Assembly (NCBI GenBank): GCA_030248195.1
Contig: JASAND010007645.1
Span: forward strand, 90,814 to 154,813
Length of the DNA: 64,000 nucleotides
Reading direction: 5' to 3'
From: Trissonchulus latispiculum
Lineage: Eukaryota; Nematoda; Enoplea; Enoplida; Ironidae
Of the stretch, positions 54,101 to 64,000 are shown in pieces. The notes below the pieces were generated by a model. The model made no database searches, was not told the origin of the DNA, and saw only the letters and a list, made by a program, of their open reading frames with translations. The translations under genes and the position numbers were made by a program. The first letter of the stretch is position 1. Each line of letters opens with the position of its first letter.

Positions 54101-56757
54101 CACCAAAAAGTGGTGATTTTGGAGAGAAACATGATTTGAAATTGGGAACAGAATTGCGCGTTTTCAGATTGAAATCGGAAATTGATTGGGGTTGACTTGC
54201 GAGGGCTTGGAACTCACAAGCCAACCTGAAAACCCACACCCAACATAACCTCAGAGGGTGGGGCGAAAGGCCCACACCCTCCACATGTGCAGAAAAGACA
54301 AATAAGCTAAAACTGGGGTGATTAGGCCCAGCTATCAGATGTGTGTGGAGTTGTCATCGGGGCCCTACGGCCCCGGTAAGATCAGAAATCGGGTCCTGGG
54401 GACCGCCACGAGGGCATAAGGGTCCCCAAGATTTGCAGCAGAACTGCCCCTGTGGACCGCCTCGAGGGCATAAGGGTCCACAGGGGTGGTTGTACAAGGC
54501 CTAGAGTGTCGGTGCTAGCTCAACCTGAAAAAGAAAAGTGAGTCCTAAGAGGGGAAAGGGGGGAAGGGGGGAAATGCTAATGTCTAGGCCTCCATATAAC
54601 GGCTTCAAGACAGCATTTCCCCCGACAAACAACCGGACGAAAAAGGGGGAGAGCAACCGCTCTGTCTAAAGTCTCAACCGACACTGACTGGAAATTCGAA
54701 TTTCCAGTCGAGACCCTGTCTGGGGGCGGTCTTTCGCTCCCCAGGCAGCTGATTGGCTGCGCGTGTGGTGCGATCATTGCAATCACCTTTGATTGGACTA
54801 CCGAAGTCGTGACCTACGGTAGTCCACGTGCGCGGGCCGCCAAAGAGTCTAGATTTATGGCTTCTGTGCCATAAATCTGGAAAGCAAACATTTGCGGGCC
54901 ACACTTCAAGTGGCGAGATTTGGGTGATTTTTTAGGGCCCTTAAGACTAATGGCCACAAATGCGAAAGGTAAACGTCTCGGAGTTTCATTTCCAGAGACG
55001 AAAACAACTTAGGCCCAATAAAGAGGCCGAAAGGAAATAGGAAACAGAAAGGTGAAAAACTTAAAAGGAAGTCGAATTTCGGACTTTCGGACCAATTAGC
55101 AAGAGCTTGCTAATTGGTAGGGTAAGTTTTGAGGGCTATTTTTAGCCTTAATTTTGGGGAAGGGGGAACTTTTAATTCCTTTTTCATTAAGGGTTCCCCC
55201 TTTTTACCTCCGTCTTTGCTTCTGTATTTGCAAAGACGGGGTATGAACCCATAAATCCTAGGAGGAACAAACGTTACTCCTCTTCTCGTTGTGGCCTCTT
55301 GGCGGCCACTTCAAGGCCTCTTAGCGGCCAGTAGAAGGGGTCATTATTACGCAGAAAAACATACATAAAGACCCCTTCAGGAGGTCCAGGGGGGACCTCC
55401 CCTAAAACTTAACTACCTAAGTAAAACTAACTAACAGCTAAGTTAAAACTAATACTTTTATCTTACCTACGACCAAAAACTAACTAAGTACCTAAATTTT
55501 TACTTTTCTTTTGTTAATTTCCTTTTAGGGGCTATTCCCCTCTACACTAGTTACGTACCTATATATATGTGTTAGAGCAGTGCAAAGCCTTTCCTCCAGC
55601 CTAGTGCTGGAGAGGCCAACTGTGACTACTTTTGTAGTCACGTGGGGACCTTACGTGAATGAACGTGTGAATGAATTCATTCACGTAAGGTGTCTGGGAG
55701 CTCCGCTCGCTCTCCAGACAGCTGGGCGTCGGAACAGATGAAAAGGCCCAGAAAAGGAGGAAAGAAGGAAAACAAAAGGGGAGTTAAAAACTTCCTTTAA
55801 CATGAAGTAAAACCAAAAACTAGTACGTAAGAATTAGTTAGGAATTGTATACTAATTTGTACCTTTTTTATATTTCAGGTTTTAAAGAAGAACGAAACTT
55901 TTAAAGTGATTTGAAATTGACTGTAATCGTATGTAGTAATTATGACTTCTTGTTGTTTTAGAAGACGATTCATTGGTTATTATTGTTTTGTAATTACTGA
56001 TGTAGTAATTATGCGTCGGGGGTGAAGAGGGGGGTCTCTATAACGGCCCACTGCTCTGTAGAATAAGGTTTCTGGTTCGAATCCGCAGAGACTGACAGTT
56101 CTTTGACATTTCTGCAATTTCTACGCTTCTTTTCCGTTTCTGTTTCACAAAAGCGAGGAAGGCGCTGTTGGCCATACGGGTGGGGTGGGAGGCCTCTAGA
56201 GGAGGCCCTCCCGTACACAGGAAGGTCAGGGTTCGATTCTGAACTTCTAAGAGTGAGTTAGCATGGTTTTCTGTATGATTCTTTACCCTAGCTTTGAGCA
56301 CGTTGAAACTGGGGAAGTTTGGGCTGTCCACTGGCCTCTATAACGGCCCAAGGAACAGATCATAACCTAGACAGTTGTACCCCCTAATTAATAAATGTAA
56401 GACCGGCTTCAGGGCAATTCTGGCTTGGCAGACATTAATATACAGTTCGCACGGCAAATCATTAACAATTGGTTATTTACATCAGTTACCTGGCATTATG
56501 AGCAGAATATGAGGCAAACAGGGGCCAGAGATCGTTCAGCAATCACATACAAGATACGCTTCATTCTATTTTTGACCTTGAGCCTGGATTTGGCGGTTTT
56601 AGCAGATTTTAGCCCTTTCCTTCTTCTGGGCACATTTTAGCTTCAAAACTTGGCTTTAATTTTCCCTATTTACTCGTGAGGCTGCTTAGATACAAAACAC
56701 GGTTTTACTGAACAAATCCCACGATTATGGCAATAATAAAAATGCATTTTTATTACA
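51105..56757 (-). repeat. 5' LTR (5,653 bp)
   Basis: Near-identical to 28802-33626 apart from several indels: it lacks 163 bp present in the other copy (at 51725) and has an extra ~1.06-kb block at 54838-55899. It ends TTATTACA, followed by the TATG duplication. Its length is extreme for Gypsy LTRs, which are commonly a few hundred bp to about 2 kb. Confidence 0.9.
54838..55899. repeat. Hairpin-rich 1.06-kb block present only in the 5' LTR
   Basis: Contains many short perfect inverted repeats, for example ATTTATGGC/GCCATAAAT, TGACTAC/GTAGTCA, ACGTGAATGAA/TTCATTCACGT and GTCTTTGC/GCAAAGAC. The other LTR has only ~50 bp here, including a local duplication of GTCCACGTGCGCG. Style and composition match the rest of the LTR, so a deletion in the 3' LTR is likelier than an insertion here. 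Confidence 0.65.
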
Positions 56758-56761
56758 TATG
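56758..56761. repeat. Right target-site duplication TATG
   Basis: Partner of 28798-28801; the integrase frame resumes at 56762. Confidence 0.9.
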
Positions 56762-57227
56762 TATGAGCAGTCTGATCATCGAAGCTTGACCAGTCCTTCT
56801 ACATTTGGCGAAGATCCCTTGGCCCTTTTCCCTGAACGCTCAGCTCAGAGAGACACAACTTTTCTGGAAAGACTTGAGGCAGTGGGCTCAGTTACTGAAA
56901 TTTTTGGTGAGCTTGCCAATCACCAGAGTTCAAGACTTCAAGCAGGAATCCTTCTTTTCATTTCAACGACAGAAGAACTAACTAATTAACTCTGTGAACA
57001 TGCCTATATTACCTGTCTTATGCCTGCCAAAATCATAATTAATAAAAGTACAGCAGACTCACTTTATTCAGCAGTAAAACATTATTCAACAGTAAAACAT
57101 TATTCAACAGTAAAACATAACGTGAGATTTCTCTTTCTACAAAAGCTTCGAACCAAAACAACAAAACAGCAATGACAGAACAAAACCGTACCAAAATTTT
57201 AAGTGTAACTGCAAATGAAACAAATCA

Positions 57228-60200
57228 CTATTCTAACTTTCGCAAAGCAGCGAGAACGTTAGCTGTGCCCCTTAACTGCCATGATTCGCCGAAAATCCAG
57301 AGTCCTCGGCAAAGAGGGCATTGAGTTGAGTCTTGTTCTTCGTGATAGCGACTCACACAGATCAAGCAGCCAGCAATCATATGGCACTTGGGGAAAACGC
57401 AGAACTCATCGGAAAGAGTGCTGTAGCACAGCTGGCACTGGAAAAACGTTTTGGCTTCACTTAGCGCAGAATCTGCAAATAACACAATGCACTGATCAAC
57501 AATTAAACAAAACAGGAAACGGACAGAACAAAACAAAACATTACGGACAAGAAACTACATTTATACAAGCAAATGTTCACTCAATTACGTAGCCCTTCTC
57601 CTAAAGTATCCAAAAATTAGTTCAAATCCTAGCTGATCCTTGTCTATCGTTCTTAGACGCCCAACATTACTAGAACTTGAATCCACTCGCACAGAAGCGT
57701 CGCTCACAGTTATCGAGTTATCAGTCGGTCGGCCAGCCGTCTCGCCCATCCTTTAAAAATTAAAATGCCTGAGTCTGACGCCACTAATTAGTCGTAAACT
57801 AATTCAAATCGACCTGATAGTAGTGTTGCTTATAAAACTAATTTCTGTCAACGTACCTCTATCTCTCTTAGCTCGCGTTTCAGCAATTTGCTCTTCCAAT
57901 GATAATCTACGCTTCTTGAAGACCTCGTCTGAGTCGTCATCGAGTTCCGCCGCAGCAGCTTTTCTCAAATCGACCTGAGAACTAGGAATAGCCAGGACCT
58001 TCGTGGCATTATTTCGGCGAGACGGCAACCAAAATTCCGAATCTAAAATATGCATTGACAACAGTATAGCTCAAAATTACTTATTGAGAACTCACATACT
58101 CCACAAAACCAAAATTAGAAATTACTACATAGGTAAGTAAGCGGTGTGCATAGCAGAACTCGAACTCGAAAAAATTTTCATTTTGTTATTTTTTGAAAAA
58201 AAATCGAAGAAATTGAAAAAGGATTTAAAGTATGCAATTGTTTGTAATACCACTGTAACTTGTAACTCGTAATCACTCACTCGGTCATGGGTGTATGTAG
58301 AAAGTACGTATAAACTACAGTAAAAGCCCAAGATACCACAAGGTGAACCAAAAAGCACGCCAAACCGAAGTCACATAATGCAAAAAGAACCACGACAAAC
58401 GAAGTCAAATAATGCCAAAAAGCACGTCAAATAATGCAAATTTACAAACCCGAAATAAACTAACTAAATCTGAAATGTAAACTTCATTACCATTAGTAGC
58501 AGGAACGTCAGGAATCGGTCTGCCATCAGCAGAGCACAAAATGTAGGAACCACCACGAATATCGTCAACCGCTTTGGTGATTGCCTGCAGATTGACCTGG
58601 TTTTGAGGAACTTGGACAAACATTTGCTCCAAGGTTGAGATTTTTGGTTTCATCTTATCAAACGACCCAGTTTTCGGAAAGGTAGCAGGGTATATTTTGA
58701 TGCAGACTTGCTTGATAGGTACAGGAACAGTACGACTGCTACTACGAGTAGCTGAAGGAGGTCTGACAGAGCTGACAGGACGTCCAGGAGCTAACAGTGG
58801 AGGAGCAGGAGGCCTGAAATCCACAAGCAAATACAATCACAATCTTACACTAAACAAATAAGTAAGTAAGTAAGTAAGCAAGAATATTAGAGCAGAAAAA
58901 GTAGCGTCTTGGGGGCACGTTCAACCAGACCCGAGCTAAACATTTGGAGTCCGGCGGGCGCCCCCTATCTAGTCTGGGTACATTAGTGAAAGTGAATGCC
59001 TTTGCTATACTTGTCCTGCAGAAAGTCAGGAGGTTACCTGATCCGTAATCTCTCAGCAACTGGACTTACTCATGCCGAGGGGACAGTCCTCTAAAGCCCG
59101 ATTTCCTTCTTTTCGAGCAAGTACTGGGAGCAGATGTTTTCTACAATATCCCCCCAATAGACAAAGTTGACTGGTTTGGTAATTTCAAAAATTTGCAAAT
59201 TTCAAAATTCAAAAATTTTAAATTAAAATGTTTTTAAGTTTTAAAATCCCAGAGGCTTAGATAACATTAATGTATAACATGAAATCGTTTGGACCATCCA
59301 GTAACCACTAAACCTCTCAAATTTGTTTGGGGAGGGTTATGTGGAAAAGATCCTTGGGCTTAGAATACAGAAATTGTTTTTCAGAGGCTCTGGTTACTGG
59401 CACTTTCCGCTTAATCCAAATCATAAAAATATTTATAAACTTGATTTATAAGCATATATGCGCTTGGGGGGTTTACTCCCCCAGATCTGGAGCTCACCCC
59501 CCCCCCTTCAGAAGCTGGATTTGTCTTGCCTTTTGGGCAAAAAACCGGAAAGATCCGGTTTTCCGGCCCGGAACTTCCCCTCCTGCACATATCTGTTTAT
59601 AAGCGTTTATTTGTTTACAAAACTTTTACCCGCTATGAGAAGCTCCAATGTTAGCCGGAGGCATATTTCCATCGGCTATCGTCGTAGCTGTGAGCACAAA
59701 GTCCAAGCTTTCATTTTCCGGAGGCAGCAGGAATGATCCATCGTCTTCTGGCAGAATGCACAAAGAATCATCAGCATAGTTCAAGATCACAGAACTACCG
59801 TCTACCTAAAAATAATGAAAGAAACATTAAATATCAGAACTATGTTTTGGCAATAAACAAATAAGCATAAGACATAAGAACACGTAATTATGGGCTATTT
59901 AAATTTTTCTTGAAAAAAATCAGAAATGTGCTTTTCACAGAACATCGTCAGAATTTAATCAAAGGTTTCAAAACAGTAGATTAACATAGGGGGCTTCTCC
60001 CAAGAAAATTCTGAGGGGGGTGTACGTTGAACCAAGATTTTCGAGGGGGCTGGTATCATAAGCATAAATTAGCGGTAATAGTAAAGTATTTGAAGATTCA
60101 ATTTTAGGAACAAAATCAGAATTTTTAACACAATTTTTACAAGACAGACAGACAGACAGACAAGTAATCTAAAACTTAAAAATTTGAGTAAGAGTAGATG

Positions 60201-61737
60201 ATTGGTCTTTTCTTTGTTTAGATCAGAATTAAAAATTTGAGAAAATAACTAATTCCGTTCAAACGAGTTATCCCAAGGTTTGAAAAATCTGAGAATGACA
60301 AACAGGAATCCTTTGATTGAATTAGTTAATTACTTAGCTAAATAGCAAAGACTTACTATAGAAGAACGGAAATCGAAGGAGAAATCAAATCCTTGGAGAA
60401 AGTAGAATAGAAATAAACATTGAACAAATTCATAAATTCCCGTAAAAGACCCGACTTTTATACAAAAGTTAGAGTACTCACCAACAATATTCAAATAAGA
60501 TGACGGTGTCGAATGAAAGTATGCAAATTAGTTTTCCAAGCCGAATTAGTTTTCCTGTTTAGAAAATCTGTACTGTAGAGCTTCCATATTAGAACTAAGG
60601 CATCACGAAATAATCAACAACCATAGGTGTAACGGAGATTTTGGGGTGGGGGAGGCTCCCCCCCCCCACTTTTACTGGGGCACCTTCTGGAATAAACCCA
60701 ACCCTGCCCCCTCCCAATCCTCCCCCAACAAATTTTTTCTATATGTCAACAATCGCATTTTCAGCCGTTTCTAATGCCAAAAGACATTCAACCATGATGT
60801 AAATTTATCATTAGACAGTGTTTTATAAACTCGAAAACTTGATTGCCAACATGTTACCAAGAGTACATAATACATAAGAGTATGACAGCAGGCATACTCT
60901 ATGTATTATAAGGCTGTTACATCCGATGCGCGCTATCGGCCTACCCCCCCCATAAAATGTCAAAGAAATTCGCCCGCTATGTTTACATGCAACAGACGCA
61001 CGTTGAACCAACTGACTAGTTGTGTTTTCGTTCTAAAGCGTGCAAGCATGGCGCTCGAATTTGCTTTGATAAGGGGGGTCTGATTTAGGGGGGGGGTAAG
61101 CCGATAGCGTGCAGAGGATGTAGCGAGCTGATAATACATAGTGTTTGACGCTTGTCATACTCTTATGTATTATGTACTCTTGATGTTACGAAGTCCCAAA
61201 TAAAGTCAATATTGAGTCGGAAAGTCAAGAATACAGTTAAAAATGTGTATTTTTGCAATAATAAACGCTTTAAACCAAAAATTTGGACCTTTTTTGAAAA
61301 TTTTTGCAAAATCTACCCCTGAAAATACCCAAATTTTGGCCACTTTTCGCGCCATCGGCGCAACTACCGACTACCTAGCTTCGGGGGGACTTCCCCCAAA
61401 AAGTTTTGGGAAGGGTTGAAAAAAGGGCTGGAAGCTACCCGCCGCAAACCCCGCCCCCTTATACCTATGTCAACAACAATAAAATGCTTACCCGAAATAA
61501 CTTTGCTATGTTTGAAACGGACAGTTTGGTCAGTGGAATGGATTTCTTCGTTTCACCAACAGTCAAAGAAACCACGGAAGCAGCAGCGGGCATTATGAAA
61601 ACTATCAGCAAAGCAAAACGTTTTAGCAACCTGAACACCAGTGTACGTACTATTCCAGGAACACTGGACTGTTCCAGAAGCTCATCGATTACGAAATTGG
61701 GCGCGCCTTTGAAGCAACCAATCAGTAGCCAACACAA
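57228..61737 (-). CDS. Five-exon RING-finger protein carried by the integrase transposon
   Basis: Exons on the minus strand: 61737-61492, 59805-59630, 58813-58491, 58042-57857 and 57472-57228, all GT-AG. Together they make 1,176 nt, exactly 392 codons with stop, no internal stop and matching phases. The N-terminal exons have a hydrophobic start and a strand-rich part (SVILNYADDSLCILPEDDGSF). Exon three is proline/serine-rich, then VCIKIYPATFPKTGSF. Exon four has an acidic stretch and a charged helix (KKRRLSLEEQIAETRAKRDR), a coiled-coil candidate. Exon five encodes a RING-type finger: CQLC, then CHMIAGCLIC, then CPLC, close to the C-terminus. RING proteins are usually E3 ubiquitin ligases. 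Being inside the inverted repeats and convergent with the integrase gene, it looks like transposon cargo or a partner of transposition. Confidence 0.8.
58853..58880. repeat. (AAGT)n microsatellite in a RING-gene intron
   Basis: About six AAGT units; a similar short tract is at 22646-22664. Confidence 0.85.
59455..59592. repeat. GC-rich dispersed repeat, copy 2 (inverted)
   Basis: Reverse-oriented relative of 7105-7316: ATGCGCTTGGGGGG at the left and CCCCTCCTGCACATAT at the right, with a CCGGAAAGATCCGG hairpin. It lies in the intron just downstream of exon two of the RING gene. Confidence 0.7.
60858..61182. mobile_element. MITE with 30-bp perfect inverted repeats and 7-bp duplication
   Basis: The ends CAAGAGTACATAATACATAA and its complement are perfect over about 30 bp. 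ATGTTAC is repeated directly at 60851-60857 and 61183-61189. A 7-bp duplication with CA-starting ends is compatible with P-like or Dada-like transposons. It lies in intron one of the RING gene. No ORF. Confidence 0.85.
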
Positions 61738-61751
61738 GAAATTCCAAAAGA

Positions 61752-61905
61752 CTCACGTGCCTTTCCAGCAAGGCTGAGTGGCTAGCTGCTTCAGCCTATC
61801 AGAATGTGGTTTGATTTTTGTTTTAAAATATCAACTTAGAATCAAAAATCAAACTGGAATAGCTTGTTTCTTGATGTGTTAAGGCGCATTGAAATAAATA
61901 ACAAG
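61752..61905 (-). repeat. Right terminal inverted repeat of the integrase transposon
   Basis: Reverse complement of 26256-26409. Its inner edge is 15 bp from the RING-gene ATG, so it likely holds that gene's promoter. Confidence 0.85.
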
Positions 61906-62216
61906 TTTGTAAAGTATCTGATGGCAGCTAATACTTTAAATTGGGACAGCAGTAATTACATAAGCTGGATGCAATTCACTTAACGTAAACAATTACACTT
62001 TATTTACATTAGGAAAACCCAACTATGTCGTAAACAAACCAATTCGCAAGTCACAAAAACCAAAGACTGAACCTTGTCAACACAAACACGTTATTTTATA
62101 AGACAATAGAACATTTTTGTCATTGCTTGTTTACATGTCCTACACACGTAGTTGATCAAATCTTATAAAACATTAAGCTTGCGTTTTATACGCAACATTC
62201 CGGCAGAAGGAAAAAG
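61906..62216. other. No gene recognised
   Basis: AT-rich sequence just outside the transposon and downstream of the SGNH-like gene. Confidence 0.4.
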
Positions 62217-63273
62217 TTAACGTTTCCGACTGTTTGGATAAAGCTTCGAACTAAGCACATATGAAATGTTGCACAGTTCTGGGAGCTGGATGCACCATTT
62301 CTTCCATAGGCGCCGAAAGCCAGAATGGTTGAAATGGAAATGGTCCTTGCAAAATCGACGGCTGTTGATGTCACCGGATGACAGAAAAAATGCGGTGGAG
62401 GCATACTCAGTCCAATCACAAAAGTGAAATCTTTCATCACTGAAACAATCCTGAAACTGGGATTTGATCCAATTAGTATGGGCTCTCACATTCTGGGCTC
62501 CAGGAACGTCCAGAGCTGAATTGAGCAAAAGCTTTGTATGGTCGTCGGCTATGATAGGGTTCAATTTGGTGTACAATTCGGACCAGGATGACGACCATGT
62601 CGATGGATGATCACGAGCATTGTTGACTCCGCAGTTGATGATCACGATATGATAGTCTGTTAACCTGAGATTACGTCGCGTAATCTCAAACGCCAGACTG
62701 TGATATCTTCCACCAGAAACGGGAAAAACATCTCCGCCTTCCACCGACTTGAGTTGACGACATTGACTATCAGAAACGATGAGGACGGAGCGGGGTTTTC
62801 TGGGACTGTTGAACTGGTACGTCGCCAGTAACTGGTGAAGCTGGAAGCGGCAGTCAAAGGCGCCAGACTTCCACTGTTGAAATAGGGACGTCAGGAGTTG
62901 AAGTTGAGTTGAGTTGAATATTGAATCCAGGGAAGGAAGAAGACCGTTCAGACACTGATCGTCGCAGACCAGAGGACCATACATATTCGTTTGATCCGGA
63001 GCAAACAATGAACTCCACATAGTTCGTGGTCTTCAGATCATGAAGCAAGGACTGAAAAGCTAATCGAAATGGTGTGTCACGTTCTAAAATGGCAACGAGA
63101 ACTGCATAGTAAATGTCCTTCATTGAAAACAACCAGTCTGGATTTGGATGGCGTATCTGTTTTTTCGCCCACACTGAGATGGCGATGGGATTATTTCTGA
63201 ATGAATCAGAGCGAATTAGATGCTCGGCTTCATAGATCAATCGGTGCTGGCACAATGATATGTACCAGAACAA
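62217..63273 (-). CDS. SGNH/GDSL-hydrolase-like protein, in two overlapping frames
   Basis: The main frame (63020-62217, 267 codons) shows a GDSL-type fold: VLIVSDSQCRQL with D84/S85 as the nucleophile block, SGGRYHSLAFEI, VIINCGVNN as the asparagine block (117-124), and KDHFHFNHSGF with D226 and H229 as the DxxH block. Such enzymes are esterases or lipases, and some lack activity. An upstream frame (63273-62854) encodes EAEHLIRSDSFRNNPIAISVW and DIYYAVLVAILERDTPFRLAF, which looks like its N-terminal part. The two meet near 63010-63030 in different frames, so a one-base shift or an alternative ATG start is needed. It lies outside the transposon's right repeat. Host gene or remnant of another element cannot be decided. 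Confidence 0.55.
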
Positions 63274-63369
63274 TTGATCAATGGTAGATGTGATTATGCA
63301 GAATAATTTTAAACTCTAAACTAATAGTAAGTATTTCTGGTATATAATCAGCACTTTTACAACTAGAAG

Positions 63370-63600
63370 TTAGGACCGGTTCCACTAGAACCGGAAGGAA
63401 TTTTAGAACCGAACCTGAACCGGAACCGGTAGGATTTGGAACCGGCCGGTTCCACTCTTTTAAAATGGGGTCTGGGTAAAACCCGGCTCCCGCCCCGGCC
63501 CCGGCCCCGGCGCACATGGGTAAAACCTCCGGCCCCGGCCCCAGTCCGGCGCACAGAGTTTTAATAAGGGAAATCCGCGCACTAGCCCGGCGCACTTTTA
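63370..63600. repeat. GC-rich CCGG-type simple repeat
   Basis: Repeated ACCGGAACCGG and CCCCGGCCCCGG units. Glycine/alanine-rich open frames here are artefacts. Confidence 0.85.
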
Positions 63601-64000
63601 GTGTAAATTTGGTGCAGTATAACAGAGGTGTACGTGTAATTACGCATATGTGTAACGATTTAAGGCGTAGTTTATGAGTTGAGTTTTATACTTTACAGTG
63701 TGTTACGCAACCTTATCTAGCCATTTTGTATTGATCCATGGTTGGTACTTATGAAAATAAACAATTTTGAAATATATGAATTATATTTTGTAAGAACCGA
63801 TTAAAAAGCTTAAAATTATCCAATATTATTAATTGCAAAGACATTCCTAAAGTTTAAAAAATTTAAGATTTACGTTTTTCAAGGGGGACATCAAGGGAAC
63901 TGGAAAATTTTGGTATATATGTCTTATCCCCCCATAGTCAACATTACAAGTTAATAATTTTTGAATTTTAAAATTTAAATTTATCGTCATTTTCTTTATT
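63601..64000. other. No gene recognised
   Basis: AT-rich sequence to the end of the window; nothing supported. Confidence 0.4.

Larger units (their letters stand above)
28802..56757 (-). mobile_element. Giant Ty3/Gypsy-type endogenous retroelement with envelope, OTU and NADAR genes
   Basis: 27,956 bp, bounded by TG...CA LTRs and a 4-bp duplication. All internal genes are on the minus strand, so 51105-56757 is the 5' LTR and 28802-33626 the 3' LTR. Gene order from the 5' end is gag, env, protease, RT, RNase H, integrase-OTU, NADAR, then proline-rich accessory ORFs. Relative to gag the frames are: env +1, protease 0, RT +1, RNase H/IN +2, NADAR +1. The RT (YIDD, LDLNKGF) and integrase place it in Ty3/Gypsy; the 4-bp duplication and envelope suggest an errantivirus-like lineage. 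The LTRs differ by only about 1% substitutions where compared (six in ~560 bp), so insertion was fairly recent, yet several genes carry disabling lesions. I found no convincing polypurine tract before the 3' LTR. Confidence 0.9.
26535..56989 (+). pseudogene. DDE integrase (transposase) gene, six exons, nonsense mutation and split last exon
   Basis: Exons: 26535-26759, 27026-27235, 27647-27762, 27887-28028, 28352-28556, and 28713-28801 continuing at 56762-56989. All junctions are GT-AG and all phases agree. The N-terminal exon looks like a helical DNA-binding region. Exon two has YGRRMMIGHL and VRVGKSLQRV, then YAPFFGYNLHMDQNEK. The catalytic triad is D in LAVDGCSG, D in IVDHGKEFY and E in NNRVERLW. 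The C-terminal part has LTSPSTFGEDPL. Two lesions exist: TAG at 27074-27076 in exon two (LRN-stop-GVHV, probably a former CAG or AAG codon), and the 28-kb retroelement that duplicated TATG inside the last exon. Removing the insert and one TATG leaves the frame unbroken across the site. Intact, the product would be about 400 residues. Confidence 0.85.
26256..61905. mobile_element. Large integrase-type DNA transposon carrying a RING gene
   Basis: Two copies of a ~150-bp sequence lie inverted at 26256-26409 and 61752-61905, about 95% identical by eye. They bracket a plus-strand integrase gene at the left end and a minus-strand RING-finger gene starting 15 bp inside the right repeat, so the genes converge. 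Subtracting the 28-kb retroelement inserted in it leaves about 7.7 kb. The outermost bases read CTTGTTATTTATTTCAAT. I found no target duplication, so the true tips may lie slightly outside. From memory the integrase resembles rve-type genes that are common in fish and aquatic invertebrate genomes, possibly the IS3EU group; that assignment is tentative. Confidence 0.7.

Noticed and set aside
63278..63595. Gly/Ala/Pro-rich minus-strand frames
   Set aside because: Translation of a CCCCGG simple repeat.
1..64000. CRISPR array or bacterial operon features
   Set aside because: Regular arrays here are microsatellites, subterminal transposon repeats or retroelement tandem repeats, and the genes have spliceosomal introns.

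Overview
This is animal nuclear DNA, AT-rich and dense in transposable elements. Interrupted genes with GT-AG introns, several DNA-transposon families and an envelope-bearing Ty3/Gypsy element point to an invertebrate. I cannot name the species; an early-branching or marine animal is a guess.

Left part (1-26 kb). Repeats dominate: a foldback palindrome (3468-4097), a transposon nested in another (4102-5575), a hAT-like element with a perfect 8-bp target duplication (5657-7019), several TTAA-target elements, a broken Ginger-like integrase gene (16434-18414) and a 720-bp solo LTR with a 4-bp duplication (18862-19581). Two paralogous membrane-protein genes, each with a proline-rich tail, lie head to head at 9402-11085 (minus) and 22850-25692 (plus). 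They share intron phases, which supports both models.

Right part (26-62 kb). One large DNA transposon is bounded by ~150-bp inverted repeats (26256-26409 and 61752-61905). It carries a DDE integrase gene (plus strand, six exons) and an intact five-exon gene for a 391-residue C-terminal RING-finger protein (minus strand). The last exon of the integrase gene is split by a second element, which duplicated TATG on entry.

That second element is a 27,956-bp LTR retroelement on the minus strand (28802-56757), with LTRs of 4.8 and 5.65 kb and 17.5 kb of internal sequence. Reading from its 5' end the order is gag, a furin-site fusion-type envelope, protease, reverse transcriptase, RNase H, integrase fused to an OTU-like domain, a NADAR (YbiA-like) protein with a frameshifted extension, and two proline-rich accessory ORFs. 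An envelope between gag and protease is not the usual retroviral order. The env, pol, NADAR and accessory starts each sit just after a good 3' splice-site match, which suggests several spliced mRNAs. This copy is defective: an RT/RNase H deletion, lost RNase H residues, a stop after the integrase glutamate and an interrupted OTU domain.

Beyond the transposon, 62217-63273 (minus) encodes an SGNH-hydrolase-like protein in two overlapping frames; the last few hundred bases are GC-rich simple repeat and AT-rich sequence.
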